36,105 bases of DNA. It comes from Prosthecobacter debontii (GTDB lineage: Bacteria; Verrucomicrobiota; Verrucomicrobiia; Verrucomicrobiales; Verrucomicrobiaceae). Location of the stretch: assembly GCF_900167535.1 (NCBI RefSeq), contig NZ_FUYE01000029.1, positions 1 to 36,105 of the forward strand, read 5' to 3'. Shown here in pieces: positions 1-8,502 of this stretch (position 1 is its first letter; the number at the start of each line of letters is the position of its first letter). The translations under genes were made by a program, and so were the position numbers. Under the pieces are notes generated by a model. The model had not been told where the DNA came from. It did not search any database and worked only from the letters and a program-made list of their open reading frames with translations.

Positions 1-95
1 GACCCCTTGACCCCTTGACCCCTTGACCCCTTGACCCCTTGACCCCTTGACCCCTTGACCCCTTGACCCCTTGACCCCTTGACCCCTTGACCCCT
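1..95. repeat. Terminal octamer tandem array (GACCCCTT), left end
   Basis: Eleven perfect head-to-tail copies of the octamer GACCCCTT (1-88) plus a seven-base partial copy (89-95). Bases 1-88 are identical to 36018-36105 and the repeat phase is kept if the two ends are joined, so the two arrays are one circular locus, a terminal redundancy, or an assembly break in a longer array. T7 carries arrays of short repeats beside its terminal repeats; an analogous role here is inference. Confidence 0.95.
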
Positions 96-107
96 GGTCA
101 TGCCCGG

Positions 108-311
108 TCAGTCGGCGGGGAGGTCCGTGCCATCCAGGCCGCTGGCGGCGGCGAGGCTGGCCACGCGGGCCCAGAGCGCTTCTCGATCGCGCTCGCATTC
201 CTCCAGCTTTTCCGCCACGTGGGCGAATTGGCCTTCGAACCAGGTGAAGAGTCCGCCCACACATCCTGCGAGGGCGACGACTGCGGCTGTCAAGGCTTGT
301 TCAAGGGTCAT
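108..311 (-). CDS. Small one-TM coiled-coil protein, holin-like
   Basis: 67 aa. Residues 1-25 form one hydrophobic membrane segment (rich in Ala, Val, Gly). The rest is charged and helical (motif EKLEECERDREALW), the profile of small phage membrane proteins with a cytoplasmic coiled coil such as type III holin or XhlA-like proteins. Its ATG overlaps the scaffold stop (ATGA), so it is the last gene of the portal-scaffold operon before the terminal octamer array. It is the only lysis-gene candidate I can see. Assignment to lysis rests on topology and position, not on a recognised family. Confidence 0.6.
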   Translation of the reverse strand: MTLEQALTAAVVALAGCVGGLFTWFEGQFAHVAEKLEECERDREALWARVASLAAASGLDGTDLPAD

Positions 312-1249
312 GGTGTGGCTTCGAGGGATTTGAGAAGGTGGTGATACTGCTGCTGTGCGGCGGATTGGCGCTCCGGCCCGAATTCACCGCGATACTCGCG
401 AGAGATCACGGAGGTGGATTTCGGGTCCACAATGTCATGGGCCCGGGCACGGGCCGAGGTGGAAAGGGAAGGGGGCTCACCCGTCACCAGCTTGTCTTCA
501 CTGACCAGCTTAGCCATCTTGGCGAAGGCCTCGACCGCGCGGGCATTGGTAAAGATGGGGTCCGTCATCGGGTCCAGGCCGACCATCTTCGCCATTTGGG
601 CCGCCACCGTGATGTTGGCTTGGTAATCCTTACCCCAGGTCTGTTGCAGCTTCAGGCCTTCGGCTTTCAGCATCTCGGCTTCATCTACCTTGCTGGCCTG
701 CATCGTGTCGAGAAGGCTTGAACCGTAGAAGCCCAGGATCTCCTTCACTGCGGCTGGGGGCAGGTGATGCTTGTGAGCGATGTCCAAGAACTTCTTCTCA
801 GCGTCGGCATTCCACAGCTCCTCCGGCAGGCCTTCAGGTCGCAGATGCTTGGCATCGCCTCGATACCCTTCGGATGTCTCAGGGGCGCCCGTGATCTTCC
901 GCCAGTTGGCGATGTCTTCAGGCCTGGCCCCTGCGCTGGGCATCTCGAGCTTTTTACCGACGAGGCCCTTGGTGGCCACATAGGCCTTCGCGAGGTCGGG
1001 GAGGCTCTGGATGGTGGCGAGGCTGCTATTCCCCTTCAGCTCGTCGCCCAGCTTGTCCTGCCAGCCTGGGCTGAGGGTGCCGTCTTCGGAGGCCCATGAC
1101 CACGCCGCATCTGCACCGCCGCCTGCGCCTGGGGAGGGCTGCTGAGGCTGACTCTCGCTACTGAGAAGTGTTGAGGCCGCTGCGCCGTCGCCCCCACCGC
1201 CAGCGCTTTCACCTTCAGGGGAAAAGAGGAATGCGAATCGCCGTTTCAT
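308..1249 (-). CDS. Putative capsid scaffolding protein
   Basis: 313 aa. The first ~60 residues are low-complexity (Gly/Ser/Pro/Gln-rich). The rest is mostly helical and charged: a segment around WQDKLGDELKGN, then SLPDLAKAYVATKGLVGKKL, which resembles the 'peptide/DNA-packaging scaffold' proteins of podophages. T7-like scaffolds assemble the procapsid with the portal and major capsid protein and then leave. Position supports this: it follows the portal and is translationally coupled to the 152-aa gene upstream (ATGA at 1246-1249) and to the holin-like gene downstream (308-311). The major capsid gene is not directly downstream as in T7; it lies beyond the terminal arrays. Confidence 0.75.
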   Translation of the reverse strand: MKRRFAFLFSPEGESAGGGGDGAAASTLLSSESQPQQPSPGAGGGADAAWSWASEDGTLSPGWQDKLGDELKGNSSLATIQSLPDLAKAYVATKGLVGKKLEMPSAGARPEDIANWRKITGAPETSEGYRGDAKHLRPEGLPEELWNADAEKKFLDIAHKHHLPPAAVKEILGFYGSSLLDTMQASKVDEAEMLKAEGLKLQQTWGKDYQANITVAAQMAKMVGLDPMTDPIFTNARAVEAFAKMAKLVSEDKLVTGEPPSLSTSARARAHDIVDPKSTSVISREYRGEFGPERQSAAQQQYHHLLKSLEATP

Positions 1250-1704
1250 GCTGCTTCACCCTCCTTCTTGCCGAGTTTCACCCAACCCGCGTGGGCAATG
1301 TGGAATTCTTGGCCTGTGCCATCCAGGGCCTTGATCTCTTCGGCGGTGACGCCGAGGCGCTCAGCGAGCTTGCCTAACTGGATGTTACCTTCGGACAAGA
1401 CCTTCAGGATGCGCTCCAGCAAGGCGGGGGTGTTGTCATCGCCCCCGCCTTGGCTGTCACCTTCCTTCGTGCCGCTGCTATCCGTCTGGGTAGTCACTGG
1501 ATCAGCGGCAGGCTTCTTGCCTTCTCGCGCATCCGCGATGGCACGCAGCAGAGCGGTGGGGATTTCAGCGGGGATGATGCAGGCATCAGGCGGGATGATG
1601 TGGCCCTTACCCTCCACAAAGAGGGCGCGTGGGGAGTGTCCGGTGATGATGAGGTAACCCGGTGCAGGCTCCTCAATTTTGATGGTGGGGTGGTCGTCGT
1701 TCAT
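1246..1704 (-). CDS. 152-aa phage protein with possible C-terminal helix-turn-helix
   Basis: The ATG at 1704 is preferred over upstream in-frame starts because the preceding residues are Arg-rich and look like read-through of the upstream gene; it lies two bases beyond the stop at 1707. Residues ~1-65 are a compact beta-rich region (motif GYLIITGHSPRALFVEGKGH). Residues ~70-95 are a polar linker. Residues ~95-125 contain LAERLGVTAEEIKAL, which reads like a helix-turn-helix. The family is not recognised. Its place between the portal and the scaffold suggests a head-assembly or regulatory role, but no function can be assigned. Confidence 0.7.
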   Translation of the reverse strand: MNDDHPTIKIEEPAPGYLIITGHSPRALFVEGKGHIIPPDACIIPAEIPTALLRAIADAREGKKPAADPVTTQTDSSGTKEGDSQGGGDDNTPALLERILKVLSEGNIQLGKLAERLGVTAEEIKALDGTGQEFHIAHAGWVKLGKKEGEAA

Positions 1705-1706
1705 GG

Positions 1707-1946
1707 CTATGGCAGTCCTGCGAGAGTTGCGCCGTGTTTTACGGCTTGTTCGATTTCGTTGATGACGGAGCATTGCCCGTCTTTGAGAGCAGCCTTCAGC
1801 GGCTCGGGATTCGAGAGATCAAAGCGCACGGCATTGGGTGGAAACTTCGCCAGCAAGTCCGCCAGCACGCGCTTGCCATCCTCGCTGCCGAGGAAGACGC
1901 GGGCATAGCATTTGCCGAGATCGTCTTTCAGTTGGGCCTCTTTCAT
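1707..1946 (-). CDS. Bbp19-like small virion-operon protein
   Basis: 79 aa. The pattern YARVFLGSEDGKRVLADLL near the N-terminus matches the small proteins found next to podovirus portals and typified by Bordetella phage BPP-1 Bbp19. Their molecular role is not well defined. The ATG at 1946 overlaps the portal stop (ATGA), so translation is probably coupled to the portal. I recognise the family by motif and position; confidence in coding is high, confidence in the family name moderate. Confidence 0.75.
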   Translation of the reverse strand: MKEAQLKDDLGKCYARVFLGSEDGKRVLADLLAKFPPNAVRFDLSNPEPLKAALKDGQCSVINEIEQAVKHGATLAGLP

Positions 1947-3640
1947 GGCGGGTTCATGGCGCCCTCCAGTTGTTTGCCGATGGGCGAATCGGTGGGGATC
2001 TTCCCGACCTTGGCGGCTGCATCCGCCGCTGCTGCCGCCTGCTCCATCTGCTGCTGTTGGGCTTGCTGTTCGGCCCGTGCCTGCCTGATCTTATCGCGGT
2101 CAGCGATGGGCACGAGGCCATCCGCATCGAGGCCATCCGCCAGCGCTGCGGCCCGCTCCAGCTTATCGAAGTCGAAGTTGTCCAATACCCCTGGTGCAAT
2201 CCTGGCAACCTGGGTTAACCGGTCAGCCGTCCGCATCCACCCGATGGAGGGTAACGATGCGAGAGAGAGCGCGATGCGTGAGCTGTAGCGGACCTTGGGC
2301 GGAGCCACGAAGCCCTGGGTCGGGCTCACAGGGGTCACCATGGAGGGTGGGACCTGCCCCACGGCGCCCGACCGAAGCAACACCCCGAAACTTCGCTCGA
2401 GCAGCGGATTGAACAGCTCGGTGGTTAGGCGTGCAAAGGTCGGGCTGAACTGGATCAGCTTCTCCTGGGACCGCTCCGCCACCTCCCGCGCCGTCATCTG
2501 CTTCGTCAGCTGGGCAAACATCTGGAAGAGATCCACATGAAAGGCCTCTTTGATGGCTCTCTGCCGCTCTTGGATCCGCTGCAGACCGATGTCATAGCGG
2601 CCCTGAGTCATCCACTCCTTGGGCATGTTTCCCTGCTGCATGTCCTTGGAGAAGTAAGTCACCCCCATGGCATTGGGATCGATCTCACCTTCCAGCTCCT
2701 CAGGAGCCAACACGGGAGGAAAGGCCATCTTCTCCGCCAGCGCATCCATCATCATCTGAAGGAAGTTCACTTGGCGTGCCTCAGGCAGCGCCGAGTAGCT
2801 GGGAGACCAGCCGTAGAGCCAGCCTGTCGCACTGCCCCACTCCAGGTAACGGGAGACAAAGACAGGCATTTCCTCATAGCCTGAATTCGAGCAGATATGG
2901 CCGCCGTCCTTCTCGAAATAGACCGAGGCAATCGGCATGTTCGGCCCATCCATCTTTGACTTATCCCGTTCCGCATCGTCACGCGGATAGATGGCGTGGA
3001 TGAACTCCAGTCGCTCATGAGCTTTCGCACCGCCTTTCTCGACAAGCTCTTGAATCTTTTTGGAGACCTTCTCTTGGCCAAACTTCTGGATCGCCTGTCG
3101 AGCGGTCAGCTTGAAACAGCGCATCACGGTGTCCACGTTGCCTTCGTCATCTTCATCGAGGACGAAGGACCCCACGGGCCAGACCTGGGCATTCAGCCTC
3201 TTCTTTTTCCCTGGCTCCAGATACAGGCAGGCGGTCCCGAACGCGCCCCGGTCCAGATAGAACTCGTGGACAGCCGTGTAAAAGTTGGACGTGGCCAACT
3301 CCTCACGCGCAACGGTGGTGCACTTGGAGAGCCAGCGCTTCGCCTCATCATCCTCAAGACCGTGCGCAGGCTCAAAGCTGAACCACGGCGTCTCCATGGG
3401 AGACATCCAGGCGAGTTGTCCATTGGCCAGCGTCATGCAGGCCTGAATGGCCGTGGTATCGAACAAACGATCCTGGCTGTCTGTGCCCGGCGTAGCGGTA
3501 GTCATCAGTCCCGGCGTGCGGCGGGGGATGACGTATCTGGAGATCTCATCCCACAGCGTCTCCCAGGGGGCGCGTAAGGCCTTGAGCGCCTCATAGCGTT
3601 CCAGCAGCTTGCGGCTCAGTTCAGGGGGGGAAAGGTTCAT
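1943..3640 (-). CDS. Portal protein (T7-like head-to-tail connector)
   Basis: 565 aa, a normal length for T7 gp8-type connectors (about 535-600 aa). The N-terminus (RYEALKALRAPWETLWDEIS followed by Y-x-x-P) is the family hallmark. Further matches are DSQDRLFDTTAIQA, the W-F segment around residue 86, and DRGAFGTACLYLEP near residue 130. A Gln/Ala-rich helical tail closes the protein. Twelve copies form the ring through which terminase pumps DNA and to which the tail tubular proteins attach. It overlaps the 100-aa gene upstream (ATGA at 3637-3640) and the Bbp19-like gene downstream. This is one of the firmest calls in the window. Confidence 0.95.
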   Translation of the reverse strand: MNLSPPELSRKLLERYEALKALRAPWETLWDEISRYVIPRRTPGLMTTATPGTDSQDRLFDTTAIQACMTLANGQLAWMSPMETPWFSFEPAHGLEDDEAKRWLSKCTTVAREELATSNFYTAVHEFYLDRGAFGTACLYLEPGKKKRLNAQVWPVGSFVLDEDDEGNVDTVMRCFKLTARQAIQKFGQEKVSKKIQELVEKGGAKAHERLEFIHAIYPRDDAERDKSKMDGPNMPIASVYFEKDGGHICSNSGYEEMPVFVSRYLEWGSATGWLYGWSPSYSALPEARQVNFLQMMMDALAEKMAFPPVLAPEELEGEIDPNAMGVTYFSKDMQQGNMPKEWMTQGRYDIGLQRIQERQRAIKEAFHVDLFQMFAQLTKQMTAREVAERSQEKLIQFSPTFARLTTELFNPLLERSFGVLLRSGAVGQVPPSMVTPVSPTQGFVAPPKVRYSSRIALSLASLPSIGWMRTADRLTQVARIAPGVLDNFDFDKLERAAALADGLDADGLVPIADRDKIRQARAEQQAQQQQMEQAAAAADAAAKVGKIPTDSPIGKQLEGAMNPP

Positions 3641-3939
3641 CCGAGAAGTGTTTTGTTGCCTCCGATTTTAGGGCTGGTTTCCCCCGCGAAGATCGTCGAG
3701 CGAGCCGGTGCCGTGCGGCGTAGAGACTGGCGTCGGGCCTGCATCGCCGCTTGCTCCTGATCCTGGGAGGATTGCGTGACGCCAGGGTTTAACCCTGGGA
3801 GAGCTTTAGGCGCTTCAGGCGTCGGCAGTAGGCGCGCACGCTCCATGTCAGCCAGCTGCTGATTCACGAGATTGAGCTGGGCTTTTTCCAGCTTGATTTG
3901 GGTGGGGGATGGCCCCTCCGGCTTGGGCGCACTTCCCAT
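3637..3939 (-). CDS. Small phage protein upstream of portal
   Basis: 100 aa, polar and largely helical (IKLEKAQLNLVNQQLADME), with a basic C-terminal stretch (RRQSLRRTAPARSTIFAG). Proteins of this kind, ending in an Arg-rich segment followed by a S/T-I-x-x-G motif, are common just before podophage portal genes. No function is known to me. The stop overlaps the portal ATG, and the next gene upstream ends one base before this ATG, so the genes are co-transcribed. Confidence 0.75.
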   Translation of the reverse strand: MGSAPKPEGPSPTQIKLEKAQLNLVNQQLADMERARLLPTPEAPKALPGLNPGVTQSSQDQEQAAMQARRQSLRRTAPARSTIFAGETSPKIGGNKTLLG

Positions 3940-3940
3940 A

Positions 3941-4165
3941 TTAGGCGAGTAATTCGGTTTGACGTTCAGCCGTCAGGAGACCTGCGGTCACCAGGGCTTG
4001 GAGTCCGGTTACGAGATCGGCATTGTCGGAGCGAATGCGTTCGGACATAGCGAACTCAACGACCCACCGGAGGATCGTCGCATCGGAGAGGCAGGCCGTG
4101 AATAGAGCCACCTTTTCCGGCTCGGTCAGGCGTGCGAAGAAAACGCGTGGAGTGACGATGAACAT
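3941..4165 (-). CDS. Small hypothetical phage protein
   Basis: 74 aa, beginning MFIVTPRVFFARLTEPEKVA. It is predicted to be alpha-helical with no signal peptide or membrane segment. The ATG at 4165 is chosen because the frame upstream of it runs antisense-like through the spike gene; the start then sits five bases after the spike stop. It belongs to the tail-fibre to portal run. I do not recognise the family; small helical proteins here could be virion or fibre accessory proteins. Confidence 0.65.
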   Translation of the reverse strand: MFIVTPRVFFARLTEPEKVALFTACLSDATILRWVVEFAMSERIRSDNADLVTGLQALVTAGLLTAERQTELLA

Positions 4166-4170
4166 AAAAT

Positions 4171-4932
4171 TTAGTAGGCCGCATTGCCTCCCAGGTTGTT
4201 GGAGATCGACCAGCTGGCAAAGGATGAGTAGGAACAGCGGGCGAGTGTGATCGTCGGACTGCCCGTGATTTCGCCGCCGTAACAGTCGCCGCCATCCAGG
4301 ATCACGGAGTCCACAGACTGGATTTCTTGGAGATACCAGCCCGAGCCTCGGATATCGATCACCCCCCCATATCCCGGTGCGCTGCCACCTCCGCCTGGGA
4401 GAGACTGGATCTTCAGTCCACAACCATACAAGGACGCGTAAATCAGTCCGGCATTGCCATTGGAGTAACTGCCGTCATCCGTGGTATTCGATTCCTGGCC
4501 ATTCAGGCGGGCATCCAGAAACAGATCGTAACAGACCAGATTTGTGACGCTGATCCCCGAGGCTCCATTTTCATTCGTGACGGTCGGAGTCGCCGCCCAA
4601 GTCGGACGCAAGACAAGAACGGTTCCCGCTAAGTCGAAATTCCGACCGCACCCCAGGCCATGGACGGCGGTGAGATGTTCAGAAATGTTTTCGCCTGGGT
4701 CTAAGTCGAGGAAGTATGTCCCTAAACCCAGCCACATCACAAACTTGGACCCCGTCGCATTTCCCGCCGCGTGGGCCGCAGTCGCGGTTTGCCACGGCTT
4801 CGCCGGATTCCCCACCTCGCCCGTGCTGTCATTGCCATGAGTCGCCACAAAGAAAACCCCCGGCATGGACACAGCACTCCCTTCAGCCCCTTGGCTACCT
4901 CCGCTCATGGATGCAAATTTCGGTGGCAGCAT
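4171..4932 (-). CDS. Tail spike/fibre-like beta-helix protein
   Basis: 253 aa. The N-terminus (VFFVATHGNDSTGEVGNPAK) matches the opening strand of right-handed beta-helix proteins (xVxxxGNDxxxGxxxxPxxT). The rest shows regularly spaced short beta-strands with Asn/Gly turns and no long helices. This fold is typical of phage tail spikes that bind or cleave surface polysaccharide. No catalytic residues can be assigned. It starts three bases after the upstream stop and lies beside another tail-region protein. It is short for a spike and may be the distal part of a two-protein fibre. Confidence 0.75.
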   Translation of the reverse strand: MLPPKFASMSGGSQGAEGSAVSMPGVFFVATHGNDSTGEVGNPAKPWQTATAAHAAGNATGSKFVMWLGLGTYFLDLDPGENISEHLTAVHGLGCGRNFDLAGTVLVLRPTWAATPTVTNENGASGISVTNLVCYDLFLDARLNGQESNTTDDGSYSNGNAGLIYASLYGCGLKIQSLPGGGGSAPGYGGVIDIRGSGWYLQEIQSVDSVILDGGDCYGGEITGSPTITLARCSYSSFASWSISNNLGGNAAY

Positions 4933-4935
4933 GGG

Positions 4936-5586
4936 TTACTCGGCCTCCGCGTGAAGGGTGACTTGCGTGCTGGAGGCGTCCGCACGGCGGACTTGGATCT
5001 CCTGAGCATTGGTGACTCGACACAGCCATGCCTGGCCAGCCTTGAGGAGCAGGATGCGACTGGCATCGCTTTCCCCGGCCCGCTTCAGGTGAATGTCTTC
5101 ACCCGAGTTATTCAGGAGGGAGAGACTCCCGCAGGGGTAGGCCGGGAAAGCTTTCCACTGTGAGCCATCGGTGGCTGTTTGAACTGATAAAAAGTTAGGC
5201 CCGATATCCATATTCACCTCCCTGTTGATTAGCTTTTCAAAGATCAAGCGCTTTTTGATCGCCTTCATGGAGTAAAACTTCATGTTAGGCCTCCCCTTCC
5301 AGCAGCGCTGCCAGCCGATGCACGGCAGCTCATAGGGGAACAGAGGCATCAGGGAGGCTAAGTCACCCGCCGCCAGCCAGATCCACCACGCATCCCACCG
5401 CTCACGCGGAAAGGCATGCCAGGGATTCACGATCTCCACCTCAGGCGCCGTCGCGCAGACAGGCCGCGCCATCACGAAAGCCTCAGGTGTGGAGTGCACA
5501 TACCCCTGCAGGAGATGGGCCTCCAGATCCCGCCGAAAATCAGCGATGTCCTCGTAGAGCAGAGCCGCGCGTTCCACCGGAGTCAT
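4936..5586 (-). CDS. Tail-region protein, two-part
   Basis: 216 aa from the ATG at 5586 (an in-frame TTG lies at 5622). Residues 1-~100 are helical and aromatic-rich (VNPWHAFPRERWDAWWIWLA), unrecognised. A short basic helix (MKFYSMKAIKKRL) follows. Residues ~125-216, starting at an internal ATG (MDIGPNFLSVQTATDGSQW), are predicted beta-rich and could be a separate fibre-attachment domain. It is the first gene of the portal-ward run; upstream is 340 bp without a gene and then a divergent plus-strand gene. It could be two genes fused or an internal start. Function unknown; tail location is inferred from the adjacent spike. Confidence 0.65.
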   Translation of the reverse strand: MTPVERAALLYEDIADFRRDLEAHLLQGYVHSTPEAFVMARPVCATAPEVEIVNPWHAFPRERWDAWWIWLAAGDLASLMPLFPYELPCIGWQRCWKGRPNMKFYSMKAIKKRLIFEKLINREVNMDIGPNFLSVQTATDGSQWKAFPAYPCGSLSLLNNSGEDIHLKRAGESDASRILLLKAGQAWLCRVTNAQEIQVRRADASSTQVTLHAEAE

Positions 5587-5926
5587 GCCGCACACGCGGG
5601 GGATCGGTGAAGCCGATGTCAAGGTGATTCATGGCCGCTGCCTGCACATGAGTCAGGAAGCGAGTCGTCACTGCCGAAATCCACCTGGATGCACCGCTGC
5701 ATGACGACTGGTCCAACCGAGAGGGGGAGTCCGGATGGCCTCGGCCTCCGCTGCTTCTGGAACTCCGCTGCTAACACGCTAGGGCTAAGCCAAGGGACAA
5801 AGCACGTGAGGGAGACTCTTTTGAAACCGGCTGAATCCATTAGACTCGCACAGCGTGTGGAACTCCAGCGGATGATTGCTCTTTAATGAGAGGTAATATT
5901 GACACCCGTGCTAGCGTGAAGCCCCT
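5587..5926. other. Gene-free divergent intergenic region
   Basis: 340 bp between a minus-strand phage gene and a plus-strand secreted protein. No convincing gene is seen in it. A TTGACA hexamer lies at 5899-5904, 22 bases before the plus-strand ATG, with CTAGCGT just after it. This may be part of a promoter, but the spacing to a -10 box is not canonical. Promoters for both directions probably lie here. The region also marks where phage-type genes give way to host-like ones. Confidence 0.5.
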
Positions 5927-6364
5927 ATGAAAAACATCTTTGCGTTTATTGCTCTTCTTCTGACGATTTCCATCTACAGCCCAGCTGCTGATTTTGATGC
6001 TCGTGCCGCCTTTGGTTTTGCGCCAGGTCGCTCATTGGATGCCGCAAAGAAGAAAGCACAGGCAGAAGGTAAACGTATTTTCCTCGTCGCACACGACCCG
6101 CGCGGCGACTACAACAACCAAGGTTTGCAGATCAAATACTTCACCGATCTGGATGAAACGAAGAAGCTCATCAAAGAAAACTTCATCGTGGTAGTCGTTC
6201 CTGTAGGGAACAAAGACTTGGCTGAAATTTCAGGGGGGACCAATATGGAGCGCCCTCGTTTCTTCCTGCTGTCTCCTACGGGTGCAAAGGTTCGAGACGA
6301 TTCCATGGCAAAGAATTCTGCGGATGGCCTGCGCATCATCAAAGAGCTCATCGCCCTCCCTTAA
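5927..6364 (+). CDS. Secreted thioredoxin-fold-like protein without CxxC
   Basis: 145 aa. An N-terminal signal peptide (MKNIFAFIALLLTISIY, cleavage near SPAA) sends it to the periplasm or outside. The core has the thioredoxin-7-like pattern: helix A (LDAAKKKAQAEGKRIFLVAH), a lysine-rich helix (DETKKLIKENFIVVVVPV), then RPRFFLLSPTGAKV, the cis-Pro strand region. The CxxC of active thioredoxins is absent, so redox activity is unlikely. It is on the strand opposite the phage genes and looks host-derived. The fold assignment is from pattern only. Confidence 0.75.
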   Translation: MKNIFAFIALLLTISIYSPAADFDARAAFGFAPGRSLDAAKKKAQAEGKRIFLVAHDPRGDYNNQGLQIKYFTDLDETKKLIKENFIVVVVPVGNKDLAEISGGTNMERPRFFLLSPTGAKVRDDSMAKNSADGLRIIKELIALP

Positions 6365-6396
6365 CGACATCTCAACCCATCTGCGATCCAACGCCC

Positions 6397-6969
6397 ATGA
6401 AATGGATTCTCCCGATCCTGGCTTTCGCGTTATGCTCGTGTGCCTCTTACAAAGAGGCTGAGCAGGCCCTCAACACCTAGTATCAAGGCAAGAGCCCTGA
6501 CCGCTTTTGGCTTAACCACGGACCGCCTCGGTCGAGCTTTCGGTTAGGTGGTGGCGGCATGATTTACGATTGGAACTCTCCTGAGTCAGATTTCACGCTC
6601 CCGGGGTATGCCAACACCCGGGCCAATTACGTGCCCAACAGCTTCGGGGGCGGCACCATCTATGCCACCACCACCTACACGGCCCCCACTTAAGTCACTC
6701 TGGGGTGTTCCGCCCGCATCATCACCGACTCGCAACACCGTGTGTCAGGCATTCGGATGACCTCGGATTCATGGGGTTTCTGGACCACCTCTTTTGCGCA
6801 TGAGTATTTCGCAGGGGAAAGAAAGGCCGTTAAAGCAACGTCGTCTCAGGGCTCAAGCAGGACGAGCCAGGCCACCGGAACGGGCAGGGACACAAACAGC
6901 ACTGCTCCAGTCGCTTCCAAAGACCTGCCCCAAACGGCTTCCTCTGGCGGCACTCAGTATCTCCAGTAG
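6397..6969 (+). pseudogene. Lipoprotein pseudogene with two in-frame stops
   Basis: A plus-strand reading frame starts at ATG 6397, 33 bases after the secreted protein, and opens with a lipobox signal peptide (MKWILPILAFALCSCAS). It is interrupted by TAG at 6478-6480 and TAA at 6691-6693, yet the same frame stays protein-like to TAG 6967-6969. Segments such as FWLNHGPPRSSFRLGGGGMI and a Cys-x-x-x-I-I-x-D stretch fit the common small lipoprotein pattern 'G-x-P....dG..iy.w ... C...i...g.I'. Both stops could come from Gln codons by one C-to-T change. Other genes here end at TAA, TAG and TGA, so recoding is unlikely. Confidence 0.6.
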
Positions 6970-7389
6970 CCTCTCTTATCCAGCGAGTTGTGAAGAGGCC
7001 TGATCCTCCCTGGCCCTGCCGATCTCTCTTTGCGTCAAGGCTCCACGGCTGCGGCCTTGGTGACGAGGGAGGTCACCCGGGCTCCTGAGTTGACCGCCGC
7101 CATTCCCGCAGCCTCCGTGATGATCCCCGAGGCTGCCGACGGTCAGTTCGAGCTCCTTCTCGAACCAGCCTCAATTCCGGACTCGCATCGTGCGCACGAA
7201 TGCACCTTGATCGGTGGACGGCTCTTCACGCCTCCACGCGCGGCGTTCAAGGAAGGATGGAGCGGAGCCGTCCATGGGTGAGGGCGGAGGGGTCGCGCTT
7301 GCTCGGGGTGCGCTGAGGCAAGGTGTGGGCTTAACGATAGGCCTGATCGTGGGCAGATCGGACCCCAACCCCGGCCTAACCCAAGGGGA
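6970..7389. other. Gene-free region
   Basis: 420 bp with no gene I can support. An open plus-strand frame at about 7030-7281 has alternating Ala/Pro/Glu-rich codons but no recognisable start, ribosome site or family, and could be a gene remnant. One GCCTAAC heptamer lies at 7374-7380, just past the stop of the minus-strand gene that follows. Confidence 0.4.
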
Positions 7390-8376
7390 CTAAAAATCCA
7401 AGCGGCGCAGCTCCGGCGGGAGGCGCTCCAGCCAGCCGTGAATGACCTTTTGGCCATTTTTGTATTGCTCTAGCTGATTGTCGCGAAGCTGCTTTTGGCG
7501 CTGCCGTTCAGCCTCGGGGGAGGCGCTGTCATGAGACAGGGTCTTCCACGGTGAGCTTTGCAGCTTTTGTTCGACCCAGGGGATGAGTTCATCCAGCCCC
7601 CATGAGGAGAGCTGCTGGAGGTGAATGTCGCCGTCATGGACGAGCTTCGTGATGATGATCACCAGACTATCCCAGGCACGCTTAGTGACCTTGAGTTTTT
7701 GGATGACCTCCGTGAGCGGCTTGAGATGAGCTCGTAGCACACGCTTCTCCGACAGCGTCATTTGATTCGACTTCAACAGCCGTTCACAACGAGAGCGTCT
7801 TTGTTGGGCCCAGCTGAGGCGATCATAGGTCGTGGAGACAGAAGTCTCAAAGAGGCGGGTCAGTTCCTGAAGGTGCCACTCGCAGCCTTGGCGGGTCAGC
7901 CGCGTGGGGGCCGGGATGTTCTGCAGGGTCACTTCACTCTCGTCATTGCTGAAGAGGGTCTGGGTCTGAATTTCAGTTTGGGTGGGTCGGTTCCACCTTC
8001 GATACCCCCATTTTTTCGCGCATGAGCGGAACACTTTGCTAAGTTTGTTAGGCTCCAGGAGCTGACTGAGAGCGCGTAGCGCGGCAGGCTGTTGCTCCGG
8101 CGGCAGCCGAAGAGTCTTTTGTTGATCTTCAGGAGACCACTTGAGAAATCCCAATCTCTCGATCTGGGTCTGGATCCGCTGGAGACGATCTGGGGGAAGT
8201 TCTTGATAAAATGAATCTTCGACGACGGAACGGACACCTTCTTCGTAAACATGAAAACAACTTGCTCGGTCTTTGGCATCCAAGATGTTGTTCTGAAAGA
8301 ACATGTTGCGAAGAAGTCCGGTATGGTTGGCGATGCCTGCAGCAGCCACGGCACTGAAGATGGCGGAACTCATCAT
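7390..8376 (-). CDS. Unrecognised 328-aa helical protein
   Basis: The ATG at 8376 begins MMSSAIFSAVAAAGIA, a short hydrophobic segment; an in-frame GTG at 8430 would add 18 residues. The remainder is strongly helical and rich in Gln, Arg, Leu and Trp (for example LPPDRLQRIQTQIERLGFL and CEWHLQELTRLFE). There are no clear catalytic motifs. Base composition is somewhat less GC-rich than the phage structural genes. It lies alone between gene-poor stretches and is transcribed with the phage late genes. A virion-internal or accessory (moron) protein is possible; function unknown. Confidence 0.6.
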   Translation of the reverse strand: MMSSAIFSAVAAAGIANHTGLLRNMFFQNNILDAKDRASCFHVYEEGVRSVVEDSFYQELPPDRLQRIQTQIERLGFLKWSPEDQQKTLRLPPEQQPAALRALSQLLEPNKLSKVFRSCAKKWGYRRWNRPTQTEIQTQTLFSNDESEVTLQNIPAPTRLTRQGCEWHLQELTRLFETSVSTTYDRLSWAQQRRSRCERLLKSNQMTLSEKRVLRAHLKPLTEVIQKLKVTKRAWDSLVIIITKLVHDGDIHLQQLSSWGLDELIPWVEQKLQSSPWKTLSHDSASPEAERQRQKQLRDNQLEQYKNGQKVIHGWLERLPPELRRLDF

Positions 8377-8502
8377 GACTAAGCGGGGGAAATGGGTGTT
8401 AACTGGCAGTTTTTGACATGGAAAATCCACTGACTGAGGTGAGGCACCTGAGCCCTGAGTAAAAAAGGTCGCTTGCGCGTGAGGCCCGAGGGGTGGTGGG
8501 GG

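Noticed and set aside
5899..5927. Strong sigma-70 promoter from TTGACA
   Set aside because: No -10 box at 16-18 bases; kept only as a remark in the intergenic entry.
6397..6969. Stop-codon recoding of TAG and TAA
   Set aside because: Well-supported genes in the window end at TAA, TAG and TGA, and both codons being recoded is unlikely; nonsense mutation is simpler.
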